This document shows, piece after piece, positions 18,065-28,573 of a DNA stretch of 64,000 nt (its first letter is position 1; every line of letters begins with the position of its first letter). Made by a program: the position numbers and the translations under genes. A model generated the notes under the pieces. It saw only the letters and a list, made by a program, of their open reading frames with translations. It did not search any database and had not been told where the DNA came from. The stretch is from Pollutibacter sp044353505 (GTDB lineage: Bacteria; Bacteroidota; Bacteroidia; Chitinophagales; Chitinophagaceae): the NCBI GenBank assembly GCA_044353505.1, contig JBILBU010000008.1:8121-72120 (forward strand), given 5' to 3'.

Positions 18065-18751
18065 ATGATGAATAGATATCTCACGATGAAAAGTCTTTTC
18101 AATACCGTCTTGATAATCCTAACTCTTTTGCTCATCTCCTTGGGTTCTGTTTCTCAAACTTGGATGGATTATTCGCTTACACCTAATGGGGATACTATCA
18201 ATCGCATCGACCAAAAAAAATTGCGTCAAGGGCCTTGGTTGATAAGGTATGAAGAGGTTAGGGGAGAGCCTGGATATGAAGAGGAGGGATACTTTATTGA
18301 CGATAAAAAAAATGGACCATGGCTTCGTTATAGTTTGATGGGAGACCTTATTGCGCGTGAATTTTATAAGTGGGGTTATCGGGAAGGCAAGCAGCAATAT
18401 TATACAGCTATTGGTGATCTTCAAAGAGAGGAGAGCTGGAAATCTGTCAATCCAGCCAATCCATATGATACTATTGTAGTTCCAGATATCGATCATCCCG
18501 ATATGCTGATAGAAAAAGTAATTAAGCATGAATCAGCTGAGGTGAAGAATGGGAAATGGATCTACTATAACACTTCAACTGGAGATGTTGTTAAAACTGA
18601 ATTCTACATCTTTGGCCAACTTGATAAGAAAAACAGTACTCCTCTACCTGGTTCACAATCAACGGGACAAGCGCAATCTCCCTCAGTTCCAGCAAAACCA
18701 GCTCTTCCCAAGGCAGTTCAACAATATCAAAAAAAGAAAGGGAAAGATTGA
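18065..18751 (+). CDS. Exported MORN-repeat-like protein
   Basis: A 228-residue protein with a hydrophobic signal segment (about residues 10-31, ending GSVSQ). Three loosely repeated motifs of the MORN_2/YwqK type follow: LRQGPWLIRYEE, KKNGPWLRYS...GDLIAREFYKWG, and VKNGKWIYYNTSTGDVVKTEFY. It ends in a Pro/Gln/Lys-rich tail. Such proteins are common in Bacteroidota and usually of unknown function. Two Met codons (18065 and 18068) open the frame; a third, at residue 8, would give a shorter signal peptide. The TGA stop lies in the loop of a long hairpin. Confidence 0.75.
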   Translation: MMNRYLTMKSLFNTVLIILTLLLISLGSVSQTWMDYSLTPNGDTINRIDQKKLRQGPWLIRYEEVRGEPGYEEEGYFIDDKKNGPWLRYSLMGDLIAREFYKWGYREGKQQYYTAIGDLQREESWKSVNPANPYDTIVVPDIDHPDMLIEKVIKHESAEVKNGKWIYYNTSTGDVVKTEFYIFGQLDKKNSTPLPGSQSTGQAQSPSVPAKPALPKAVQQYQKKKGKD

Positions 18752-18767
18752 TGTCTTTCCCTTTCTT
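18727..18767 (-). terminator. Terminator of the aconitase transcript, overlapping the convergent gene end
   Basis: A perfect 14-bp inverted repeat (18734-18747 and 18754-18767, 6-nt loop). In the minus direction it is followed by a T run, so it is an intrinsic terminator for the acn transcript 33 nt after its stop. In the plus direction no T run follows. The stop codon of the MORN-like gene (18749-18751) lies in the loop. Confidence 0.82.
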
Positions 18768-18799
18768 GAATAGGAGCCTTAGTAAAATCTCCTGAATAT

Positions 18800-21067
<2,268 letters not shown>

Positions 21068-21193
21068 GGTAATAAATTTTTCTTTAAGTATGAATAGACA
21101 AAATAGAGACGCTGATTTGTCTATTTTAATTGAGCAAAATTAATTAATTCAAACCCGCCTACCAAGAGTTGCACAAATAATGAGGGGATTATT

Positions 21194-21201
21194 TATATTT
21201 G
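21194..21201 (+). promoter_or_regulatory. -7 promoter element directly before the PspC-like gene
   Basis: TATATTTG (TAnnTTTG) with a TTG at 21169-21171, 22 nt upstream. Only 3 nt separate it from the ATG at 21205, so transcription would start at or just inside the start codon, implying a leaderless message. Confidence 0.55.
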
Positions 21202-21204
21202 GGT

Positions 21205-21426
21205 ATGAGAAATCTGAAGCATTTCATTGAATGGCAACTTTTCGGGGTTTGTACCCGGATTGGAGAGGCTATGGGGATTTCGACATTTACGATCAGAAAG
21301 TACTTCATTTACATCTCCTGCATGACGCTAGGATCTCCGGTAGTCTTCTATTTCATTGTTGCATTTTGGATCAATTTGAAGCGCTATATGCTTCAAGCCA
21401 GAAGAAATCCCTTGCGTTACAACTAG
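21205..21426 (+). CDS. Small PspC-domain-like membrane protein
   Basis: A 73-residue protein. The core FGVCTRIGEAMGISTFTIR followed by a membrane segment (GSPVVFYFIVAFWINL) resembles the PspC domain, an inner-membrane element of envelope-stress regulation in other bacteria. In Bacteroidota such short stand-alone PspC proteins are frequent and uncharacterised. The ATG at 21205 was chosen; the upstream TTG at 21199 overlaps the promoter. Its TAG stop overlaps by two bases the stop of kdsA on the other strand (CTAG). Confidence 0.7.
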   Translation: MRNLKHFIEWQLFGVCTRIGEAMGISTFTIRKYFIYISCMTLGSPVVFYFIVAFWINLKRYMLQARRNPLRYN

Positions 21427-22244
21427 ACTACTGCCTTTCTTAACCTAACGAGTTGTTTCAGTAGATCTTCCAACAGATCGAGTTGTAACATATTTGCCCC
21501 GTCGCTAAGTGCCTTCGAAGGGTCTGGATGTGTTTCTATGAACAATCCTTCAGCTCCCGCTGCAATAGCAGCCTTGGCGATGGTTCCAATCATTTTAGGG
21601 TTACCGCCAGTTACTCCAGAAGTTTGGTTGGGTTGTTGAAGTGCATGCGTGCAATCCATCACTACCGGCACACCATGAGCTTGCATCATTGGGATATTTC
21701 TATAATCAACAACTAGATCTTGATATCCAAACGTGGTTCCACGTTCAGTTAATATTATTTTCTCATTACCTGTTTTTCTTATTTTATCAACCGCAAATTT
21801 CATTGCTTCGCCACTTACGAATTGTCCTTTTTTGATATTGATTATATTGCCAGTCTCACCCGCTGCAACCAGCAGGTCGGTTTGCCTGCAAAGGAAAGCA
21901 GGGATCTGAAGGATGTCTGCAAAAGGTGCTGCCATAGCGGCTTCATCTGCAGAATGAATATCTGTGGTTGTTGGAAGATTAAATTCATCCCTGATATTTT
22001 TCAATAGGGTCAAGCCCGTTTCGTCTCCCAAGCCGCTAAATGAAGCTGCGCTGGTTCTATTTGCTTTTCTGTAGGAAGCTTTGAAAACGAAGGGTATTCC
22101 GAGGTCTTTGCAGATAGCAGAAACCCTTGTTGCCACTTGATGAAGCAATTCTTTGTTTTCAATTACACAAGGGCCTGCAATTAAAAAAAAGCTTTTTCCG
22201 TCGTAGTCTTGGCCTTTAAACAAGTCTTTCAAGAATGATTCCAT
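21423..22244 (-). CDS. kdsA: 3-Deoxy-8-phosphooctulonate (KDO-8-P) synthase
   Basis: A 273-residue enzyme condensing PEP with arabinose-5-phosphate to KDO-8-phosphate for the lipopolysaccharide inner core. Typical motifs are FLIAGPCVIENKELL near the N terminus, FKASYRKANRTS, ADILQIPAFLCRQTDLL, and DCTHALQQPNQTSGVTGG. The start is placed at the ATG at 22244 (MESFLKDLFKG) and not at the in-frame codon 93 nt upstream, because the family begins here and a -7 promoter element lies 4 nt before it. Confidence 0.95.
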   Translation of the reverse strand: MESFLKDLFKGQDYDGKSFFLIAGPCVIENKELLHQVATRVSAICKDLGIPFVFKASYRKANRTSAASFSGLGDETGLTLLKNIRDEFNLPTTTDIHSADEAAMAAPFADILQIPAFLCRQTDLLVAAGETGNIINIKKGQFVSGEAMKFAVDKIRKTGNEKIILTERGTTFGYQDLVVDYRNIPMMQAHGVPVVMDCTHALQQPNQTSGVTGGNPKMIGTIAKAAIAAGAEGLFIETHPDPSKALSDGANMLQLDLLEDLLKQLVRLRKAVV

Positions 22245-22248
22245 TCGG

Positions 22249-22256
22249 CAAAGATA
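22249..22256 (-). promoter_or_regulatory. -7 promoter element directly before kdsA
   Basis: On the minus strand TATCTTTG (TAnnTTTG) ends 4 nt before the kdsA ATG. A TTG occurs 17 nt upstream of it, slightly closer than ideal. The implied leader is 0-3 nt. Confidence 0.55.
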
Positions 22257-22382
22257 AGAGAGTTCTTTTAGCCCAATAGGGTTGTTTGCAAACAATATCC
22301 AGATGTTTTCAGGATAGAAAAAGGGTTGTTGCAGCAACAGGGGAGTAGGACAGCATCAATTCTACTGACTGAGAATTTTGAT

Positions 22383-22853
22383 TCAGGGGATGAGTTCTAC
22401 GATTTGATTCAAGAATCGTGCATCGATTTCATCGAAAGTGTCGAGGGTGTTGCTGTCTATGTCCAATACCCCATAGATTTCACCATCTTTCCTAATTGGC
22501 AGTACAATTTCACTTTTTGATAAGTTGCTGCAGGCGATATGTCCAGGAAACTTTTCTACATCAGGAACGATAATGGTTTTTTCTTCGGACCATGCTGCTC
22601 CGCAAACGCCCCTTCCTTTTTGAATTCTTGTACAAGCTATGGGTCCTTGAAATGGGCCCAGCACCAATTCGTTGTTTTTAATCAAATAGAAGCCTATCCA
22701 AAGAAAATTAAATTGTTCTTTTATGGCCCCAGTGATATTTGCGAGGTTAGCAATCAAGTCTGTTTCGCCCTCGAGAAGCGACTTAATTTGAGGCAGTAGG
22801 GCCTCATATTGATCTTGTTTAGAACCTGTGGCGATGTATTGATTTTCTGACAT
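22383..22853 (-). CDS. msrC: Free methionine-(R)-sulfoxide reductase (GAF-type fRMsr)
   Basis: A 156-residue single GAF domain. The three Cys of the fRMsr family are all present: Cys74 (PIACTRI), Cys84 (GRGVCGAA) and Cys108 (GHIACSN), plus the SEIVLPI and GVLDIDS segments typical of E. coli YebR/MsrC. It reduces free Met-R-sulfoxide in the cytoplasm, using thioredoxin. The presence of all Cys argues against a plain signalling GAF domain. It is transcribed toward kdsA with its own spacing. Confidence 0.93.
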   Translation of the reverse strand: MSENQYIATGSKQDQYEALLPQIKSLLEGETDLIANLANITGAIKEQFNFLWIGFYLIKNNELVLGPFQGPIACTRIQKGRGVCGAAWSEEKTIIVPDVEKFPGHIACSNLSKSEIVLPIRKDGEIYGVLDIDSNTLDTFDEIDARFLNQIVELIP

Positions 22854-22978
22854 TCAATGTGTTATTGGAAAGAGATCAGATGATAAATTTGGTTGTTGTT
22901 GGCCGGTTGCATTAAAGAGATTTCAACTTCATGAAACAGTTGAGTCTGTCTATTTGTTTTTCAAGGATCAAGTACAAT

Positions 22979-23386
22979 TTATTTTATCAAATCTGCAACC
23001 GTCTTGTTCTCAAGTATTTTTAGATTGGCGTCTCTGACCAGAATCATGATGTCGTGAAGTCCACAATTCTTCTCATCGCAGTTTTTGCATCTTTCATAGA
23101 AATAAAGGCTTACGCATGGAAGCATGGCAATTGGGCCATCAACTTTTCTGATGATGTCTGCCAGTGCAATTTTTGATGGTGGTATTTTTAGAAAGTACCC
23201 GCCACCTTTACCTTTCTTGCTTTCAAGGATACCTGCTTTTCTTAATTCCAGCAGTATGTTTTCAAGAAATTTTAGAGGGATCTTTTTTTTTCTTGCAATG
23301 TCTGCAATTAATACGGGTCCATCATCCTTGTGTTCAGCAAGGTACATTAGTGCCTTGATTGCGTATTGTGTTTTTTTATTTAACAT
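22979..23386 (-). CDS. Rrf2-family transcriptional regulator with Cys cluster
   Basis: A 135-residue DNA-binding protein. A winged-helix domain (MLNKKTQYAIKALMYLAEH, then KGKGGGYFL wing) is followed by a Cys-rich region with Cys91, Cys100, Cys103 and Cys108. IscR/NsrR/RsrR-type members use such Cys to hold an Fe-S cluster that senses redox state or NO. It starts 6 nt after the dapB stop, so it belongs to the same transcript as dapB. No isc/suf genes are adjacent, so its targets are unknown. Confidence 0.9.
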   Translation of the reverse strand: MLNKKTQYAIKALMYLAEHKDDGPVLIADIARKKKIPLKFLENILLELRKAGILESKKGKGGGYFLKIPPSKIALADIIRKVDGPIAMLPCVSLYFYERCKNCDEKNCGLHDIMILVRDANLKILENKTVADLIK

Positions 23387-23392
23387 GGTAGA

Positions 23393-24115
23393 TTAGTTTC
23401 CAAAGCCTAGTACATCTTTCATGGTGAACATTCCTTGTTTTCCATATATATATTCTGCAGCCAATACAGCGCCAAGTGCAAATCCATTTCTGTTGTGGGC
23501 ATTATGAGCAATCCTAATTTCATCGATGGCAGAATCATAGATCACTTCATGCAAGCCAGGGTAGGGATCGATACGTTCACTCTCGATTTGCAGTTCATCT
23601 TTTTGAGAAGGATTGTCGTTGATCCATTTTTTCTTAGAACTGTTATTTTCCAAGATCTGTTCTGCGAGGCTGATGGCAGTGCCACTAGGAGCATCCTTTT
23701 TTTCTGTGTGATGTATTTCTTTTATTCGAACATCATACTGCAGTTGTCCCTCCATCAGTTGGGCAAGCTTTTTATTCACCTCAAAGAATATATTTACTCC
23801 AACGCTGAAATTGCTTGCGTAAATGAAGCTTCCGTTTACTTCCTTGCATTTATTTTCAACCTCCTTGATGTGTTCCAGCCATCCAGTTGATCCACATACA
23901 ATTGGCGTATTCATGCTGAGGCATCTCATAACATTTTGAAAGGCGGTATGTGGACCTGTGAATTCGATTGCAGCATCAACCTGTGCAAACTTGTCAGCAT
24001 TAAAATCGGAGAGGGTGTCAATATCAATTTTGACATTAACCTGATGCCCTCTGGATAAAGCCACCTCCTCGATGATTTTTCCCATTTTACCATATCCCAC
24101 CAATGCAATATTCAT
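23393..24115 (-). CDS. dapB: 4-Hydroxy-tetrahydrodipicolinate reductase
   Basis: A 240-residue NAD(P)H enzyme of the lysine/diaminopimelate pathway. A Rossmann motif (ALVGYGKMGKII) is at the N terminus, and the substrate-binding and catalytic segment IKEIHHTEKKDAPSGTA lies near residue 132. The length is slightly short but usual for Bacteroidota DapB. It lies downstream of parA-parB-DUF5683, a gene order common in the phylum, where lepB often follows; here an Rrf2 regulator follows. Confidence 0.95.
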   Translation of the reverse strand: MNIALVGYGKMGKIIEEVALSRGHQVNVKIDIDTLSDFNADKFAQVDAAIEFTGPHTAFQNVMRCLSMNTPIVCGSTGWLEHIKEVENKCKEVNGSFIYASNFSVGVNIFFEVNKKLAQLMEGQLQYDVRIKEIHHTEKKDAPSGTAISLAEQILENNSSKKKWINDNPSQKDELQIESERIDPYPGLHEVIYDSAIDEIRIAHNAHNRNGFALGAVLAAEYIYGKQGMFTMKDVLGFGN

Positions 24116-24167
24116 ACCCCTGTTTTAATTATCTATGAAGTTAATTTTTTGTTTGTTAATACAAAGC

Positions 24168-24800
24168 TCATTTCGAACTCTTTTGACGGCCAAAGTTAAG
24201 TGTTGCTGTAATGCCCATCTGACCAATACCAGGGGAAATGGTTGGAACTACCCTTAAACTGAGTTCATCGCTGATGTCAAACGATTTTAGATGCCCATCA
24301 ACTGTAGCATCGATGATGTTTACTCCCCAAAGGAGCAAGAATCCAAGAATGGAAAAATCCATTCCTTTTCTAAATTCATTTCTATACAGCTTGAGGGATG
24401 AACTTGAAAGCGGTTGAAGCTCTGGCGCTATGTTGGGGAAGTTCGCAATATCATTTGTTACTCTGGTTGTATATGCGAAACGTGTCTTATTGTACCATGT
24501 ACTATTGTATCTGAATGTACTAATGGGGATGGCCAGGATTCCATAAACGATAGGCACCTTCCAGTATTTTTTATTGTATACCTGACCAAGGCCTGGTAAA
24601 ATGGCTGACCTCAGGGCGGCCTTGCCTGCGTTAGACCTTACTTTTTTTGTAGTGTCAGCTGATTTTTTTTTAATCCCGGTATCGCTTGCTAATTTTATAG
24701 TATCCTTAGGAACAGGCTTCACTTGACCCTGAGCAACTTGTCCAAATAGAATGGATGTCAGCATCAGATGTAGGATGAGTATGACCGTTTTCAAAGACAT
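24168..24800 (-). CDS. DUF5683-family envelope protein
   Basis: A 210-residue protein. An N-terminal signal sequence (about residues 1-25) is followed by a Lys/Thr-rich linker, then the DUF5683 core with AILPGLGQVYNKKYWK and two hydrophobic stretches (VPIVYGILAIPIS, FSILGFLLLWGVNI). The C terminus resembles barrel strands. It is conserved in Bacteroidota just after parB and before dapB; no function is established. The ATG at 24800, 2 nt after the parB stop, is preferred to a TTG at 24806 that would overlap parB. Confidence 0.85.
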   Translation of the reverse strand: MSLKTVILILHLMLTSILFGQVAQGQVKPVPKDTIKLASDTGIKKKSADTTKKVRSNAGKAALRSAILPGLGQVYNKKYWKVPIVYGILAIPISTFRYNSTWYNKTRFAYTTRVTNDIANFPNIAPELQPLSSSSLKLYRNEFRKGMDFSILGFLLLWGVNIIDATVDGHLKSFDISDELSLRVVPTISPGIGQMGITATLNFGRQKSSK

Positions 24801-24802
24801 GG

Positions 24803-25720
24803 TCAATGTATGCTCACTTTCATTTTTTCCAATAGTCCATTAAGCTCTTCAAGAGAGTAGTATTCTACGGAAATTTTACCCCTGCCGCTATTTTGATGTT
24901 CTAGCTTTACCTTGGTGCCAAAATGACTGGTGAGCTGATCTTGTATTTTTTGGAATTGTGCCTGGGGTTTAGATGGTTTTGCCTCAGCCTTTTTTGAAGG
25001 TTTGTACAATTGCTTTACAAGATCTTCAGTTTGTCTGACAGAGAGTTTCTTTGCAACAATTGTTTGATACACATAAAGTTGTTTATCCACTTCTCCTGCA
25101 TTGATCAATGCACGTGCATGCCCCATAGACAATGATCCATTTCTCACAGCGATTACAATATCTGGAGGAAGCTTTAGCATCCTGATATAATTGGATACAG
25201 TGCTTCTGTCCATTCCCATCCTTGTTGCCACTTCTTCCTGGGTCATGGCGCATTCATCCATCAATCGCTGGTAGCTTAATCCTATTTCAATGGCATTAAG
25301 ATTTTCCCGTTGAAGGTTTTCCAACAGACCAAGTTCTAATATGGCCTTGTCATCAGCTTCGCGCACGTATACGGGCACATCTTTGATTTTTGCAAGCTTA
25401 GCGGCTCTCCACCTTCTTTCTCCTGCAATGAGTTTATACTTTCCTGATGGCAATCTCTTTACTGTCAGTGGCTGAATGATATCGTGCAAACGAATGGATT
25501 GCGCGAGTTCTTCCAAAGATGCTGCATCAAAATCTTGTCTAGGCTGTTTAGCGTTCGGGCTGATGTCTTCAAGAGGAACTCTTGAAACGGTTGTTGTTCT
25601 GATCACAGCTTCGGGCTGTAAGCTCCCTGAAGTATTTTTTATATCCGAATCTATGCTTCCCAACAGTGAGCGGATTCCCCTGTTCAGCGCTTCTTTTTTA
25701 TTTGAAGAATTATTACTCAT
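24803..25720 (-). CDS. parB: Chromosome-partitioning protein ParB (Spo0J type)
   Basis: A 305-residue CTP-dependent clamp that loads at parS and spreads along DNA. The ParB/Srx domain contains PNAKQPRQ (box I) and the CTP-binding GERRWRA (residues 100-106), then ENLQREN (box II). A helix-turn-helix follows (AMTQEEVATRMGMDRSTVSNY, about 155-175). The C-terminal dimerisation region is Lys-rich. The start overlaps the end of parA by 8 nt, indicating translational coupling. I noticed no parS-like palindrome in the window. Confidence 0.95.
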   Translation of the reverse strand: MSNNSSNKKEALNRGIRSLLGSIDSDIKNTSGSLQPEAVIRTTTVSRVPLEDISPNAKQPRQDFDAASLEELAQSIRLHDIIQPLTVKRLPSGKYKLIAGERRWRAAKLAKIKDVPVYVREADDKAILELGLLENLQRENLNAIEIGLSYQRLMDECAMTQEEVATRMGMDRSTVSNYIRMLKLPPDIVIAVRNGSLSMGHARALINAGEVDKQLYVYQTIVAKKLSVRQTEDLVKQLYKPSKKAEAKPSKPQAQFQKIQDQLTSHFGTKVKLEHQNSGRGKISVEYYSLEELNGLLEKMKVSIH

Positions 25721-26525
25721 TGTCGAGATTTAAAATGCGATCAGCTTCCTTGATCTTGGTCATGTTATTTTTTTGAAGAATCTCTTTCGCCAGGGATAGG
25801 TATTGAATAGCACCTTTACAGTCTGCATCATAAAGGATAACTGGCTTTCCCACACTTGGAGCTTCACTCAACCTTGAATTTCTGTGGATCAGTACATCAA
25901 ATACCATCTCTTCAAAATGTCTTCTTACCTCATTCACAATCTGGTTACAGAGCCTTAGCCTGATGTCATACATGGTCATTAAAATTCCTTCTATTGCCAG
26001 GTTTGTATTCAGTCTGCTTTGAACAATTTTTATGGTATTCAGTAATTTACCAAGACCTTCAAGCGCGAAAAATTCTGCTTGTACTGGAATTACAACGGAG
26101 TCTGCTGCCACAAGTGCATTCACTGTGATGAGTCCGAGTGAAGGAGAGCAATCAATGACGATGAAGTCGTATTCATCCCTCAATTCATCCAGTATATTCT
26201 TGATAACATTTTCCCTGTTCGGGTAATTAATCATTTCCAGTTCTGCCCCTACCAAGTCAATTTGAGAAGGAATAAGTTCTAGGTTTGGTATTTCAGTTTT
26301 TAAGACAACATCTTTTGCCTTGACGTCACTAACCATGCAATCATAAATGCTCTGTTGTATATTTTGCAGGTCAAATCCTACACCAGATGTGCTATTTGCC
26401 TGTGGGTCTGCATCAACCAGCAATGTTTTGTATTCCAAGACAGCTAGACTTGCTGCGAGGTTGATTGCCGTTGTTGTTTTACCAACTCCGCCTTTTTGAT
26501 TTGCTACTCCGATGATACGAGCCAT
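25713..26525 (-). CDS. parA: Chromosome-partitioning ATPase ParA (Soj type)
   Basis: A 270-residue Walker-type ATPase. The deviant Walker A motif KGGVGKTT is at residues 10-17, followed by VDADPQANST (Walker A') and FIVIDCSPSLG (Walker B). It works with ParB to segregate origins. It is the first gene of the transcript parA-parB-DUF5683-dapB-Rrf2. The 221-nt space upstream, to the divergent flavin reductase, holds no gene that I can see. Confidence 0.96.
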   Translation of the reverse strand: MARIIGVANQKGGVGKTTTAINLAASLAVLEYKTLLVDADPQANSTSGVGFDLQNIQQSIYDCMVSDVKAKDVVLKTEIPNLELIPSQIDLVGAELEMINYPNRENVIKNILDELRDEYDFIVIDCSPSLGLITVNALVAADSVVIPVQAEFFALEGLGKLLNTIKIVQSRLNTNLAIEGILMTMYDIRLRLCNQIVNEVRRHFEEMVFDVLIHRNSRLSEAPSVGKPVILYDADCKGAIQYLSLAKEILQKNNMTKIKEADRILNLDNE

Positions 26526-26746
26526 GTCACTTGTAGTTTTGCCTAAAATATCAATTATTTACCGTTATGCCTAGATCATTAAGATACAAATCAGTGGGGG
26601 GAAACGCAATTTCCCATTCCTGCTCGGATATTCTTCCCTTAAGCCAGTTTGAAGAATTAATGACAGGATGACAAATTTACTGATTCGGCAGCATTTTCGG
26701 GAACATTTATGCTTAAAATAATGTTACTTACAAAACAAAAAGGCTG

Positions 26747-27247
26747 ATGTACACAATTATAGCTGGGACGAGTAGGGCGGAGAGCAATTCACTTCAGGTG
26801 GCGAAGATTTATAGCAATGTTTTACTCAAAAGGGGTATAGAATCAGCAATTTATTCCCTAGAGGGTTTGGATCTGAATTCGAGGAGTACCAGTATGATAG
26901 CCTTTGAGAATGAGGTGCTTATTCCAAGCACCAAGTTCATTTTCGTGCTACCGGAATACAATGGGAGCTATCCTGGGCTTTTTAAGGCATTAATTGACTT
27001 GAGCGACATAAAAAGATGTTGGCCAGGGAAAAAAGCGCTTTTGGTGGGAGTAGCCACAGGAAGAGGAGGGAATATCAGGGGATTGGATCACATAACCGGG
27101 GTCTTGAATTATATCAAAGTCATGGTTCACCCCAATAAACTTCCCCTCTCTGCAGTTGACAAATTATTGTCAGCCGACGGGGAAATTACTGACCTTCGAA
27201 CAACTGCATCTATTGAGGAGCAGGTCTCTGAATTTATTAACTGTTGA
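26747..27247 (+). CDS. NAD(P)H-dependent FMN reductase family protein
   Basis: A 166-residue flavodoxin-like protein. GTSRAESNSLQVA at the N terminus is the FMN phosphate loop, and PEYNGSYPGLFKALIDL near residue 68 is the signature of the FMN_red family (ArsH/ChrR/SsuE relatives). It probably transfers hydride from NAD(P)H to quinones, azo dyes or metals; the specific substrate cannot be told. It ends 2 nt before the phosphoesterase gene, so the two are co-transcribed. Confidence 0.85.
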   Translation: MYTIIAGTSRAESNSLQVAKIYSNVLLKRGIESAIYSLEGLDLNSRSTSMIAFENEVLIPSTKFIFVLPEYNGSYPGLFKALIDLSDIKRCWPGKKALLVGVATGRGGNIRGLDHITGVLNYIKVMVHPNKLPLSAVDKLLSADGEITDLRTTASIEEQVSEFINC

Positions 27248-27249
27248 GT

Positions 27250-28497
27250 ATGAAAAAATTGTTGGGTTCGTGGATGTTTATTGGATTTATGCTCTTGATT
27301 GATTTTTATGTTTTTCAGTCTTTACGGGTTGTTACCGCATCCTTTCCAGTAAAATTGAAGTGGGCTGTACACATTTTTTACTGGTCTTTTACGGTAGTGG
27401 CAGTCGTCATATTTTTGACCCTGCCGTATATTCAATTCAATCATCTTCCTGGGTTTATCAGAAACTATGTCTTTGCTTTAATCGTTGGCTTTTTTATTGC
27501 CAAAGTTGTAGCAGCACTTTTTTTCTTGCTGGATGATCTCAGAAGGGTTCTTCAATGGACTGGAGGTAAGGCAATTTCTATGGTGTCTGATAGTCCCTCA
27601 GATAATTCAGTCGGAATTACCAGATCAATTTTCTTATCCTGGCTTGGCGTAGGAGCTGGAGGAGGATTGTTTGGTTCCCTGGTGTATGGGATGGGAAACA
27701 AGTACAAGTACAAGGTTGAGAAGGTTAAGTTGAATTTTGCCAATCTTCCTGATGCGTTCAGGGGATTAAAAATTGTTCATATTTCAGATATTCATTCAGG
27801 AAGTTTAGAAGACAAACGGGCTGTTGAGTTGGGCCTTCAAAAGATCATCGATCATCAACCAGACATCATTTTTTTTACAGGGGATATCGTTAATAATTTA
27901 TCCTCTGAAATGGAAGGGTTCATTGATATTTTCTCCAAAATTAAAGCCCCAATGGGGGTATTCAGTATACTTGGAAACCATGATTATGGTGATTATTATC
28001 AATGGAAAACCAAGGAAGATAAAATTGCCAATTTGGATAGACTGAAGCAAATACATGCTGAAATGGGCTGGCGTCTTTTGCTTAACGAGAATGTGTCACT
28101 CGATAGAGACGGACAATCCATTTCCTTGATTGGTATTGAGAATTGGGGAGCAAAAGCAAATTTTAGCAGGTATGGAGATCTCAAAAAGGCCTATGCAGGG
28201 AGTGATAAACACCCTTTCAAAATTTTGCTTAGTCATGATCCCAGCCATTGGGAAGCGGAAGTCTGTCCACATTATAAAGACATCGACCTTACCTTGTCTG
28301 GGCATACCCATGGAATGCAATTTGGTGTAGAAATTCCAGGTTTCAGGTGGAGCCCTGTGCAATATGTTTATAAGCATTGGGCTGGTGTTTACAAAAAACA
28401 CCACCAACATCTTTATGTCAATCGCGGATTTGGCTTTTTAGGCTATCCTGGAAGGGTTGGTATTTTGCCTGAAATAACTTTCATTAATCTTGTTTGA
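27250..28497 (+). CDS. Membrane-anchored metallophosphoesterase (YkuE/YaeI-like)
   Basis: A 415-residue protein. Four hydrophobic segments in the first 150 residues are followed by a calcineurin-like phosphoesterase domain with the complete metal-ligand set: DIHSG (HISDIH), FTGDIVN, LGNHDYGD, LSHDP and SGHTHG. The YkuE/YaeI relatives hydrolyse UDP-activated lipids or similar at the membrane surface. The ATG at 27250 is chosen; the TTG at 27244 would overlap the previous gene. Confidence 0.88.
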   Translation: MKKLLGSWMFIGFMLLIDFYVFQSLRVVTASFPVKLKWAVHIFYWSFTVVAVVIFLTLPYIQFNHLPGFIRNYVFALIVGFFIAKVVAALFFLLDDLRRVLQWTGGKAISMVSDSPSDNSVGITRSIFLSWLGVGAGGGLFGSLVYGMGNKYKYKVEKVKLNFANLPDAFRGLKIVHISDIHSGSLEDKRAVELGLQKIIDHQPDIIFFTGDIVNNLSSEMEGFIDIFSKIKAPMGVFSILGNHDYGDYYQWKTKEDKIANLDRLKQIHAEMGWRLLLNENVSLDRDGQSISLIGIENWGAKANFSRYGDLKKAYAGSDKHPFKILLSHDPSHWEAEVCPHYKDIDLTLSGHTHGMQFGVEIPGFRWSPVQYVYKHWAGVYKKHHQHLYVNRGFGFLGYPGRVGILPEITFINLV

Positions 28498-28573
28498 TTT
28501 TTAACTGTTGTTTTAATCTAATCCGCTTACTTTGCCTGAGAATAAATGTGCAATGATTGAATGTAATCCCAAC

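Noticed and set aside
26526..26746. Possible parS site or origin next to parAB
   Set aside because: No palindrome resembling the TGTTTCACGTGAAACA consensus was seen in this gap or elsewhere on reading; no DnaA-box cluster noticed.
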